NCBI GenBank assembly: GCA_020047875.1
Contig: JAIFNE010000044.1
Span: forward strand, 1-7,748
From: Hydrogenophaga sp.
Lineage (GTDB): Bacteria; Pseudomonadota; Gammaproteobacteria; Burkholderiales; Burkholderiaceae_C
DNA length: 7,748 nucleotides
Direction of reading: 5' to 3'
The notes beneath the pieces were generated by a model. The model saw only the letters and a program-made list of their open reading frames with translations, did not search any database and was not told the DNA's origin. Both the position numbers and the translations under genes were made by a program. Of the stretch, positions 1 to 6,600 are shown in pieces. The first letter of the stretch is position 1. Every line of letters begins with the position of its first letter.

Positions 1-1
1 G

Positions 2-1342
2 TCACGCGGCGCGCTCCTCCAGCCAGGGCAACAGGGCGGCCATGTGCTTGTCGGTTGCGCCGCCGTGCTCGGCGTAAAACGCCTCGGCGCCCGCGATGGC
101 GCGCGCGTAGTCGGCAGGTGAGGTGAGCAGTTGCAGGAGCGCCTTTGTCAGACTGTCTGCATCAGCGTGTTGCTGCAGCACACCCGCGGCCAGCGCCTCC
201 ACGCCGGGGTACTCGATGCCCCAGATGCTCGGCCCCACCATCACGGGTTTGCGAAGCGCCATGGGTTCGATCACGTTGTGCGCACCCATGGGCACGAACG
301 ATGCACCGACCACCACCACCTGTGACAGCGCGAGGTAGAAATACATTTCGCCGAGCGAGTCGCCCATGAGCACGTCGACCGTGGCTATATCGGGCGCATC
401 GGGGGTGGGCTGCAGCGAGGCGTTGAGCATGCTGCTGCGCCGGGCCACGCGCAGACCAGCGGCCTCCATCAAATGCACCACTGCGTCAAACCGCTGCGGG
501 CTGCGTGGCACGTAGACCACCAGCGGTGGCGGCAAGCCCGCTGCCTTCAGGCCTTTTTGCACCTGCTGGATGGCGTCGATGAATTGCTCGTCTTCACCCA
601 CGATGGCACTCGCGAAACACAGCACTGGCCGCTGTCCGCCGCAGGCTGTGGCGAGCTGCCAGGGAGCGAGCAGAGTCTGCGCGGCAACGATCTGCTGTGC
701 CGATACCGGAAGGTCGAAGCGGGTCTCGCCCGCAATCACCACGCGCTCACAACCCACGTCCCGAAACCGCTGGGCGTGTGTTTCGGACTTGCACAGCACC
801 AGCTCGTAGGCCTTAAAAATGCTGGCGCGAAAGCCACCCCACTTGCGGTCGCGCACGATGCTTTTCTTCGGGTACTGGGCGTTGGCCATGGCCAGCGGCA
901 CACCCTGACGGCGGATGGTGGCGAGTAGCACCGGCCAGGTATCGATCTCGGTCATGATCGCCGCGCGTGGACGCACCTGACGGATCAGGCGGCGCACCGC
1001 CCAACCCAACTCCAGCGGCACGTAGCTCACCCGCAGGCGCTGCTCCGTAATGGCTTGCGCAAACAGCGTGTGGGCGGCGGTGCGGCCAGCCGGGGTGAGG
1101 GTGGTGATGAAAACGGGGTATCCGGCCGCCAGCAGAGCCCGCACCAGGGGAGCCGCGCCGCGCATCTCACCCATGGAGGCCGAATGCACCCACAGCGGGC
1201 GATCCAGCCCGCTGGGTGCAGCGCCGAAACGCTCGCCCCAGTGCGCCCGATACAGGGGTTCACGTTGACCACGTTTCCACAGAAACAGCAGAAACACCGG
1301 CAGCAGCAGGTGCCACAGCATTTCGTACATGCCAATGAGCAT
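2..1342 (-). CDS. waaA: 3-deoxy-D-manno-octulosonic acid (Kdo) transferase WaaA/KdtA
   Basis: Transfers Kdo from CMP-Kdo to lipid A precursor at the inner face of the cytoplasmic membrane, the first step of LPS inner core assembly (GT30 family). Numbering from the ATG at 1342 (446 aa, against about 425 in E. coli): an N-terminal hydrophobic anchor at about 8-22; HWGERFG at 34-40, containing the conserved catalytic-base Glu; HSASMGE at 53-59; TEIDTWP at 131-137; VPRSP at 278-282; GDSLGEM at 327-333 and GAHNVIEP at 353-360 in the C-terminal nucleotide-binding half. The stop is TGA at 4-2, so the gene is complete. The start is uncertain. The frame is open to an ATG at 1408 (468 aa), but that adds a Ser/Pro-rich 22-residue tail with no Shine-Dalgarno before it. 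ATG 1342 has a weak GGCGG upstream and puts the anchor near the N-terminus as in homologues; ATG 1330 is also possible. The gene is divergent from the sialic acid cluster. Family assignment is firm; mono- versus bifunctional activity cannot be read from the sequence. Confidence 0.95.
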   Translation of the reverse strand: MLIGMYEMLWHLLLPVFLLFLWKRGQREPLYRAHWGERFGAAPSGLDRPLWVHSASMGEMRGAAPLVRALLAAGYPVFITTLTPAGRTAAHTLFAQAITEQRLRVSYVPLELGWAVRRLIRQVRPRAAIMTEIDTWPVLLATIRRQGVPLAMANAQYPKKSIVRDRKWGGFRASIFKAYELVLCKSETHAQRFRDVGCERVVIAGETRFDLPVSAQQIVAAQTLLAPWQLATACGGQRPVLCFASAIVGEDEQFIDAIQQVQKGLKAAGLPPPLVVYVPRSPQRFDAVVHLMEAAGLRVARRSSMLNASLQPTPDAPDIATVDVLMGDSLGEMYFYLALSQVVVVGASFVPMGAHNVIEPMALRKPVMVGPSIWGIEYPGVEALAAGVLQQHADADSLTKALLQLLTSPADYARAIAGAEAFYAEHGGATDKHMAALLPWLEERAA

Positions 1343-1479
1343 GGACAGCCGCCAACTCGGCGGGAAAGGGCGTGATGCCCTGGGTGAGTAAGAAGAAGGG
1401 GATTCCATCGGTGGAAACGGTGCGGGTCGGGCCGCGGTGCCAGAGCGTTGCTCCAGAGAGCTTAGAGCGAAAGCGTTTC

Positions 1480-1485
1480 AGTATA
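1480..1485 (-). promoter_or_regulatory. Possible -10 box for waaA
   Basis: The minus strand reads TATACT here, five of six matches to the sigma-70 -10 consensus. I see no good -35 at 16-18 bp upstream. A start near 1473 would give a leader of about 65 nt to ATG 1408 or about 130 nt to ATG 1342. It is the best candidate in the gap but rests on one hexamer. Confidence 0.3.
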
Positions 1486-1487
1486 GT
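1482..1487 (+). promoter_or_regulatory. Possible -10 box for the neuA-led operon
   Basis: The plus strand reads TATAGT, five of six matches to the -10 consensus, about 58 bp before the neuA start codon. A poor -35-like CTTAGA lies at 1461-1466 with a short 15 bp spacer. It overlaps the minus-strand TATACT, so polymerase could not occupy both at once. This gap is the only intergenic space in the window large enough to hold a promoter for the cluster. Confidence 0.3.
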
Positions 1488-1531
1488 TATGGCCCCGGCT
1501 GCGCTTGCTTCGCACCGCCAGCCTCCCACAC

Positions 1532-1535
1532 AGGA
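1532..1535 (+). promoter_or_regulatory. Ribosome binding site that fixes the neuA start
   Basis: AGGA lies nine bases before the ATG at 1545. The reading frame is open back to an ATG at 1437, but the extra 36 residues it would add (rich in Cys, Ala and Pro) lie upstream of the family's normal N-terminus. The site therefore supports 1545 as the start. Confidence 0.7.
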
Positions 1536-1544
1536 ATACCACCG

Positions 1545-2234
1545 ATGCCCCTTCCCACGCCGGCCTGGACCGCAGTGATTCCACTGCGCGCCGGATCCAA
1601 GGGCCTGCCCTTCAAAAACATCCGTTTGCTGGCGGGTAAGCCGTTGTATCGGCATGCGGTAGACCAGGCGCTGCAGGCTGGGGCTCAGCGGGTGGTGATC
1701 ACGACCGACATGCCCGAAGTGCTCACGGCTGATTTGCCTGCGCAGGTAACGCTGGTGGAGCGGCCACCCGAGCTCGCGGGGGATGCCGTGCCCATGGCGC
1801 CGGTGTTGCAGCACGCGCTGCGTGCCGCTGGTTGCCGCGGAACGGTGGTGCTGTTGCAGGCCACTTCGCCGCTGCGCCGGCGCATTGACATCGAAAGCGC
1901 GCTGGCCGTGTTTGCTGGCGGACTTTTCGAACTTGTCATGTCGGTCACCAGCGCCGACCGTGGTGTGTTGAAGTGGGGCACGCTGCAGGGCAATCGCTTC
2001 CAGCCGTTGTCGGACCCTGCCCATTGTTTCGCCAACCGCCAGAGTCTGCCTCCTGTGGTGCGCCCCAATGGTGCGTTGTACGTGCTGAGCGCAGAACGCT
2101 TTGTGGCCAGCGGCAGCTTTGTGTCTGAGCACATCGGCATGGTGGAAATGCCGGCAGAGCGCAGCCAGGACATCGACTCGCTGGACGACTTCGAACGCTG
2201 CGAAGCCGCGCTGGAGGCTGCGCATGGTGATTGA
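1545..2234 (+). CDS. neuA: CMP-N-acetylneuraminate cytidylyltransferase (CMP-sialic acid synthetase)
   Basis: Activates N-acetylneuraminate with CTP to give CMP-Neu5Ac and pyrophosphate in the cytoplasm. The 229 aa product matches the compact single-domain meningococcal type (about 228 aa), not the longer E. coli enzyme with its extra C-terminal domain. Visible motifs: the nucleotide-binding loop IPLRAGSKGLPFKN at 12-25, QATSPLR at 105-111, RPNGALYV at 173-180, and DIDSLDDF at 209-216, whose Asp residues bind the metal. The GSKG...KN loop separates it from CMP-Kdo synthetase KdsB, which has a GKPL-type loop; a CMP-legionaminate or other nonulosonate cytidylyltransferase is a less likely alternative. 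It is the first gene of the plus-strand cluster. Its last 11 bp overlap the next gene, so the two are probably translationally coupled. The start at 1545 was chosen on the ribosome binding site and family length. Confidence 0.92.
   Translation: MPLPTPAWTAVIPLRAGSKGLPFKNIRLLAGKPLYRHAVDQALQAGAQRVVITTDMPEVLTADLPAQVTLVERPPELAGDAVPMAPVLQHALRAAGCRGTVVLLQATSPLRRRIDIESALAVFAGGLFELVMSVTSADRGVLKWGTLQGNRFQPLSDPAHCFANRQSLPPVVRPNGALYVLSAERFVASGSFVSEHIGMVEMPAERSQDIDSLDDFERCEAALEAAHGD
2213..2217 (+). promoter_or_regulatory. Strong Shine-Dalgarno inside the end of neuA
   Basis: GGAGG sits six bases before the ATG at 2224. It picks 2224 as the start of the next gene although that frame is open back to an ATG at 2101, well inside neuA. 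Confidence 0.8.
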
Positions 2235-3126
2235 CACAAAGGCCGACCACTTCCAGCAGCAAGCAGCACCCACCTGGCAATGCGTGATGATCTGCTGGGG
2301 CACGAAATACTCCACCACGCTGATCAACAACCTGGCGCACAGCATTGCCAGCAAGACCGCTTCGCCGCCACGGTTCATCCTCATCTCTGACCGTGAACGG
2401 CCCGACCTGGCGGATCGCATTGAGCTGGTGCGGTTTCCCGAATACTGGCTGCAAGACAGACTCAAGACTTCGGGCTGTCAGGCCAAGCTTGTGATGTTCG
2501 AGCTCGGCATCGTGCCCACCGACCTGCCCGCGATCTATGTCGATCTTGACACCATCGTGCTTGGCGACTTGAGTGCCGGGCTGAACCTGATGCAGGATCG
2601 CCAGACCGTGGCTATCCTGCAAAGCGCGATCATTCCGTTTGGTTGGATCGGCCGCATGCTCTATCGGTGGACCAACCGCCGCCGCTACGCGCGCGGTAAC
2701 TCGTCCTTCGTTATTTATCACCCGGCTGAATGCCACTTCATCGCCGAGCGCTTCAAGGCGCTGTTGAAGCAAAACACGCGCCTTGAGTTCCGCCCCATGG
2801 CGGCTGATGAACGTTTTATCAGCTGGGTGGCGCAGGAACACATGGTGCGCATCCCCAACTCGTTCGCGGTCAAATTCCCGGGCGAATTCATGTTCTATTG
2901 GGGCTTCTGGCTCTACGTCAAAGCCCGTCTCCCGTGGGTAAAAAAACGGCGCAAAGGCTTGGTGGCCGTCACGCTCAACGGCTTGATGATCAAGCCCGAA
3001 AAACTGCTTTCGCTCAAAGAAGGCGACGTGATCGTTGACGAGAAGTCCCGCAAGCTGATCTGGAGCGAGAAGACGCTCGGCTTCATGCGATCCAAAATCC
3101 AGGCGTTCTACGCCGACTCCCTGTAA
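2224..3126 (+). CDS. GT-A-like glycosyltransferase of unassigned specificity
   Basis: A 300 aa protein without signal peptide, probably cytoplasmic. It resembles a loosely annotated group of nucleotide-diphospho-sugar transferase-fold proteins found in proteobacterial glycan loci. Visible features: an N-terminal strand with CWGTKYS at 24-30, common to that group; QAKLVMFELG at 86-95; YVDLDTIVLGDL at 105-116, a DxD-type motif that in GT-A enzymes binds metal and the donor nucleotide; GNSSFVIYH at 158-166; DERFISW at 195-201; and a late VAVTLNGLMIKP at 247-258. A basic, aromatic-rich stretch at about 222-245 (GFWLYVKARLPWVKKRRK) could contact the membrane. The start at 2224 follows a strong GGAGG and overlaps neuA by 11 bp. 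Because it lies between neuA and neuB, it probably acts on the sialylated glycan. Donor and acceptor cannot be read from the sequence. It matches none of the sialyltransferase families I can recognise, so a sialyltransferase role is only a hypothesis. Confidence 0.75.
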   Translation: MVIDTKADHFQQQAAPTWQCVMICWGTKYSTTLINNLAHSIASKTASPPRFILISDRERPDLADRIELVRFPEYWLQDRLKTSGCQAKLVMFELGIVPTDLPAIYVDLDTIVLGDLSAGLNLMQDRQTVAILQSAIIPFGWIGRMLYRWTNRRRYARGNSSFVIYHPAECHFIAERFKALLKQNTRLEFRPMAADERFISWVAQEHMVRIPNSFAVKFPGEFMFYWGFWLYVKARLPWVKKRRKGLVAVTLNGLMIKPEKLLSLKEGDVIVDEKSRKLIWSEKTLGFMRSKIQAFYADSL

Positions 3127-3147
3127 ATTTCCGCCGCTACTTGGCAA

Positions 3148-3151
3148 AAGG
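3148..3151 (+). promoter_or_regulatory. Ribosome binding site for neuB
   Basis: AAGG lies five bases before ATG 3157, within CAAAAGGCCTT at 3145-3155. The same 11 bases recur before the ligase-like gene at 5313-5323. Confidence 0.55.
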
Positions 3152-3156
3152 CCTTC

Positions 3157-4209
3157 ATGAAAATCGCTCACCGCGACATCTCCCCGAATCACCCCCCGCT
3201 GGTCGTGGCGGAAATCGGCATCAACCACGGCGGCAGTCTGGACGTGGCCAAAGGCATGGTGCTGGCCGCGCACCGCGCCGGCTGCGAGATGGTGAAGCAC
3301 CAAACGCATTTCGTCGACGACGAAATGACCGACGAGGCCAAACACATCTTCCCGCCCAACGCCGACAAATCCATCTGGGATGTGATGGAGGAATGCGCGC
3401 TGTCCAAGGACGACGAGATCCAGCTCAAGACCTACGCCGAGTCGCTCGGCATGATCTACATCTCCACACCGTTCTCGCGCGCCGCGGCCGACTTCCTCAA
3501 CGACATCGGTGTGTCTGCCTTCAAAATCGGCTCGGGCGAGTGCAACCACGTGCCGCTGATCCGGCACATCGCCAGCTTCGGCAAGCCCATCATCATGAGC
3601 ACCGGCATGCAGACCATCGACGGCATGCGGCCATCGGTCAAGGCGCTGGACGACTCGGGCGTTGACTACGCGTTGCTGGAGTGCACCAACCTCTACCCCT
3701 CGCCGCCCGAAATCGTGAGCCTGCAGGGCATCACCGAACTGAAGAGCGCCTTTCCGCGTGCCGTCATCGGCTTTTCCGACCACAGCATCGGCCCCGAAAT
3801 GGCGCTGTCCGCCGTCGCGCTCGGCGCCTGCATTCTGGAGCGCCACTTCACCGACACGCGCTACCGCAAGGGTCCAGACATTTCGTGCTCCATGGACCCG
3901 GCCGAACTCAAGTTCCTGATCGATCGCTCGCGCGAAATCCACACTGCGCTGCACAACCCCAAGGTGCGCACCGCGCCGGAGGAAGATGTGTACCGCTTCG
4001 CGCGCGGATCCATGGTGGCTGACCGCGACCTACCCGCCGGCCACGTGGTAACACCCAGCGACATCTGGGCACGCCGCCCCGGTTCTGGAGAGATTTCGGT
4101 GCAGCACTTCGACCGCCTGGTGGGCGCGAAGCTCACGCGTGCTGTCAAACGCAACCAGCAGTTGCTCTGGAGCGATCTGGCCGGTGCGCAGCCAATGGCC
4201 AACAGCTGA
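3157..4209 (+). CDS. neuB: N-acetylneuraminate synthase (sialic acid synthase)
   Basis: Condenses N-acetylmannosamine with phosphoenolpyruvate to form Neu5Ac, a metal-dependent cytoplasmic reaction. The 350 aa length fits the meningococcal enzyme (349 aa). The N-terminal TIM barrel (about 12-270) shows VAEIGINHGG at 17-26, KHQTHFVDDEM at 47-57, STPFSRAA at 103-110, KIGSGECN at 123-130, and the two metal-ligand His equivalents, His209 in FSDHS and His230 in LERHFT. The C-terminal antifreeze-like (SAF) domain, about 280-341, has VADRDLPAGHVV and the ARRPGSG loop at 305-311, whose Arg contacts the sugar N-acetyl group in the family. KHQTH with DEM and DEAK is the pattern of Neu5Ac synthases; legionaminate and pseudaminate synthases usually differ here. 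Thirty bases separate it from the preceding gene, and its stop is five bases before neuC. Confidence 0.95.
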   Translation: MKIAHRDISPNHPPLVVAEIGINHGGSLDVAKGMVLAAHRAGCEMVKHQTHFVDDEMTDEAKHIFPPNADKSIWDVMEECALSKDDEIQLKTYAESLGMIYISTPFSRAAADFLNDIGVSAFKIGSGECNHVPLIRHIASFGKPIIMSTGMQTIDGMRPSVKALDDSGVDYALLECTNLYPSPPEIVSLQGITELKSAFPRAVIGFSDHSIGPEMALSAVALGACILERHFTDTRYRKGPDISCSMDPAELKFLIDRSREIHTALHNPKVRTAPEEDVYRFARGSMVADRDLPAGHVVTPSDIWARRPGSGEISVQHFDRLVGAKLTRAVKRNQQLLWSDLAGAQPMANS

Positions 4210-4214
4210 TTCGC

Positions 4215-5336
4215 ATGAGCGCTAAGAGACTGCTCTTTGTCACCGGAACCCGGGCCGACTTCGGCAAACTGGAGCCGCTTGCGCAGGCTGCGCAGCAGGC
4301 CGGATTTGCGGTGGGCTTCTTCATCACCGGTATGCACATGATGCGGCGCTACGGCGAAACCCGGCTGGAAGTGAAGCGTTTTCCTGGCGCCGAGTTCTTC
4401 GAGTTCGTGAACCAGCGCGAGGGCGATGCGCAAGATTTCATCCTCTCCAAAACCATCCTGGGCTTTTCCGATTTTGTGCATGAGCACCGGCCCGACCTGG
4501 TGGTGATCCATGGTGACCGGGTGGAGGCTCTGGCCGCGTCCATCGTCTGTGCCATGAAGTACATCCCTTCGGCGCACATCGAGGGCGGCGAAGTCTCGGG
4601 CACCATCGACGAGAGCATTCGCCACTGCAACACCAAACTCTGTGCTGCCCACTTCGTGAGTTCAGAAGGTGCGAAGCAACGCGTGCTCGCGCTGGGTGAG
4701 TCGCCCGAAAATGTTTACAACATCGGCTCGCCCGAACTCGATACCCACGCAAGACCCTCTGGCGTGACGCTGGCGCAAGTGAAGGAGCGCTACGCGATCC
4801 CGTTTGACGACTATGGCATCGTCATATTCCACCCCGTGACCTCGGAGGCCAGCACCATCGGTGCGCAGGCGCAGGCGCTGTTCGAGCGACTGGAAGCCAG
4901 CGGCCGCAACTTCGTGGTGATCGCACCCAACAACGATCCGGGCACAGAAGACATCTTTGCCGTACTGGGAAAGCTGCCCATGGACCGTTTCCGCCAGATT
5001 CCTTCGATGCGGTTCAACTACTTCTCCGAACTCATGAAAAACGCCTCGGTGATGGTCGGCAACAGCAGCGCGGGCGTCCGAGAGGCGCCGTTCCTCGGCG
5101 TGCCCAGCCTGGACGTGGGCACAAGGCAGAACCGTCGCGCCAGCAGTGCGTCCATCAACGTCTGTTCTGCCATGGATCATGGCCAGATTGACCGCTTCCT
5201 CCAGGACAGTTGGGGCAGACATTTTCAGACCGACACCACTTTTGGAGCTGGTCATGCGGCTGCCGCCTTTGTGGACGTGCTCAAGCGGCCTGAATTCTGG
5301 CTCAAGCCATTACAAAAGGCCTTTGCAGGTGATTGA
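4215..5336 (+). CDS. neuC: UDP-N-acetylglucosamine 2-epimerase, hydrolysing
   Basis: Converts UDP-GlcNAc to ManNAc plus UDP, the committed step of bacterial Neu5Ac synthesis, and feeds NeuB. The 373 aa product has the two-Rossmann-domain (GT-B-like) architecture of the family. Motifs in order: GTRADFGKL at 11-19, TGMHMM at 38-43, HGDRVEALA at 99-107, HIEGGEVSGT at 121-130, IDESIRH at 131-137, NIGSPELD at 169-176, FHPVTSEA at 205-212, PNNDPGTE at 238-245 and VGNSSAGVREAP at 281-292. Asp101, Glu123 and Asp132 fall at the catalytic acidic positions of the hydrolysing epimerases. The close LegG-type enzymes act on UDP-diNAc-bacillosamine, but no genes to make that substrate are visible, so UDP-GlcNAc is favoured. 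No clear Shine-Dalgarno precedes ATG 4215; starting five bases after the neuB stop, it is probably translated by re-initiation. Confidence 0.95.
   Translation: MSAKRLLFVTGTRADFGKLEPLAQAAQQAGFAVGFFITGMHMMRRYGETRLEVKRFPGAEFFEFVNQREGDAQDFILSKTILGFSDFVHEHRPDLVVIHGDRVEALAASIVCAMKYIPSAHIEGGEVSGTIDESIRHCNTKLCAAHFVSSEGAKQRVLALGESPENVYNIGSPELDTHARPSGVTLAQVKERYAIPFDDYGIVIFHPVTSEASTIGAQAQALFERLEASGRNFVVIAPNNDPGTEDIFAVLGKLPMDRFRQIPSMRFNYFSELMKNASVMVGNSSAGVREAPFLGVPSLDVGTRQNRRASSASINVCSAMDHGQIDRFLQDSWGRHFQTDTTFGAGHAAAAFVDVLKRPEFWLKPLQKAFAGD
5314..5319 (+). promoter_or_regulatory. Ribosome binding site favouring a GTG start
   Basis: AAAAGG ends nine bases before the GTG at 5329, inside the last codons of neuC. 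The alternative ATG at 5371 has no comparable site. This is the main reason for placing the following gene's start at GTG 5329. Confidence 0.5.
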
Positions 5337-6600
5337 AATTTCTGGCGTTCAAACGCGCTTCTGCTCTGCAATGGACAACACCGCCAAGGGTGGGGCCGTG
5401 TTGTTACTGCTTGGTGTTCCCACCTCGATTGCACTGGTCAACATCGGCATCCTGCTGATCCTGATCGGCTGGTTCCTCTCGGGGCGGTGGCGATGGAAGT
5501 TCGATGTAGTCCGCCACCACCCGCTCACGCTGCCGGTCCTGCTGCTGAGCGCCTTGGTCCTGATCGGCATCACCTACTCCGATGCGCCCAAGGCCTACAT
5601 CAACCACCACCTGTATGTGTACAGCAAGCTGCCGCTCATGCTCATGCTGCTCACGCTGTTTCACGATCCCCGGTGGCAACGCCGCGGTCTGCTGGCGTTT
5701 GCGATCGGCTCGATGGTCACAGTGGTGAGTACCTACGCCAATATCTGGTTCCAAGTGCCCTGGTCCGATTCCCACAACCAGGGAATGGGCCTCACGCACC
5801 ACGTGTTCAACGACTACATTGCGCAGGGTCTGGCCATGTCGTTCTTCACGGCGCTGGCGTTGGCGATCGCCATTGATGCGCGGGAAAGATCCATCCGTTG
5901 GGCCTGGGTGCTGATCGCAGCGTTCACCGTCTTCAGCATCACCCACCTGCTGGCAGGGCGTACGGGGCAGCTGGTTTTGCTGACCATGTTCTGCGCGCTC
6001 GCGGCTGTGGCAGCGCCAGCGGCATGGCGCTGGCGTGTGCTGATCGCGGTAGCGTTAGCCACGGTCTTGTTGTTGCTCTCGTCACCCTTGCTGCGCGAGC
6101 GTGTGACCGCCCTGTTTGCCGAGTTCTCCCAGTACACGAATGCCGGCGTGTTTACCACCTCCACCGGTTACAGGCTGGACATGTGGAGAAACGCACTGGA
6201 GATGTTCATGACCAGTCCACTTTGGGGGCACGGCACGGCGGGCTACCGCGTGTTGTCCGAACAGGTTTACGCCGACGCGGCGGTGTGTGCGGTCGCCTGC
6301 GTGCATCCGCATAACCAGTTTCTTCTGCTGGCGGTCGACTTCGGCGTGCTCGGGCTGGTTGGCTATGTGCTGCTGCTCCTGCGATCTTTTAGGGCGGCAT
6401 TCGACCTGGCCACGCGCTATCGCAACCTGCTGGTGGCGTTTCTGGCCATCCTGTTCGTCGACAGCTTCATCAACGGGCCCTTCTGGGTGACCACCGAGCG
6501 CCATCTGTTTGCCTCTGTCTTGCCGCTGCTGCTGGCCAGCTGGCGTCTGCCCGCCGAGTCCCGCTTCGATCCGGTGCTGACCTCGGTGCCTTCCACATGA
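5329..6600 (+). CDS. O-antigen ligase / polysaccharide polymerase family membrane protein (Wzy_C)
   Basis: A polytopic inner-membrane protein of the WaaL/Wzy_C superfamily, which either ligates undecaprenyl-linked glycan to lipid A-core or polymerises repeat units on the periplasmic side. The 423 aa product has about 10-12 hydrophobic segments (about 21-50, 66-85, 100-112, 121-140, 163-182, 190-208, 213-252, 331-352, 366-381, 392-405). A large hydrophilic loop at about 253-330 carries the signature parts: GRTGQ at 210-214 just before it, TGYRLDMWRNALEMF at 279-293, GHGTAGYRV at 300-308 and HPHNQFLLL at 326-334. The His of the HxHN motif is functionally important in WaaL. The start is GTG 5329, overlapping neuC by 8 bp; ATG 5371 (409 aa) is the alternative. 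The frame stays open to 5146, but that upstream part is neuC sequence. Its TGA overlaps the next ATG as ATGA. Ligase and polymerase cannot be told apart from sequence alone; proximity to waaA tips it slightly toward ligase. Confidence 0.85.
   Translation: MIEISGVQTRFCSAMDNTAKGGAVLLLLGVPTSIALVNIGILLILIGWFLSGRWRWKFDVVRHHPLTLPVLLLSALVLIGITYSDAPKAYINHHLYVYSKLPLMLMLLTLFHDPRWQRRGLLAFAIGSMVTVVSTYANIWFQVPWSDSHNQGMGLTHHVFNDYIAQGLAMSFFTALALAIAIDARERSIRWAWVLIAAFTVFSITHLLAGRTGQLVLLTMFCALAAVAAPAAWRWRVLIAVALATVLLLLSSPLLRERVTALFAEFSQYTNAGVFTTSTGYRLDMWRNALEMFMTSPLWGHGTAGYRVLSEQVYADAAVCAVACVHPHNQFLLLAVDFGVLGLVGYVLLLLRSFRAAFDLATRYRNLLVAFLAILFVDSFINGPFWVTTERHLFASVLPLLLASWRLPAESRFDPVLTSVPST

Noticed and set aside
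1437..1544. N-terminal extension of NeuA from the upstream ATG
   Set aside because: The added 36 residues do not resemble the family, and the good AGGA site is placed for ATG 1545. The putative -10 boxes would also fall inside the coding sequence.
1545..2234. CMP-Kdo synthetase KdsB as the identity of the cytidylyltransferase, given the nearby waaA
   Set aside because: The GSKGLPFKN loop and RPNGALY motif are of NeuA type, and the gene sits with neuB and neuC, not with waaA's operon.
1260..2465. A 401-codon minus-strand frame spanning the waaA/neuA gap
   Set aside because: It overlaps waaA in another frame and runs antisense through neuA; composition is Arg/His/Gln-rich and no family motif is present.
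2940..2946. Seven-A run in the glycosyltransferase gene as a phase-variation tract
   Set aside because: It encodes part of a Lys/Arg-rich stretch (VKKRRK) and is short enough to be expected from Lys codons; the nine-A run at 7565 is the better candidate.
1945..3954. A 669-codon open frame on the minus strand across neuA, the glycosyltransferase and neuB
   Set aside because: It lies antisense to three well-supported genes, its translation is low-complexity (rich in His, Val, Arg and Asp) with no recognisable motif, and such frames arise from strong third-position GC bias.
5146..5328. Upstream extension of the ligase-like gene into neuC
   Set aside because: This stretch encodes conserved C-terminal NeuC sequence in another frame, and the hydrophobic ligase domain begins only after 5329.
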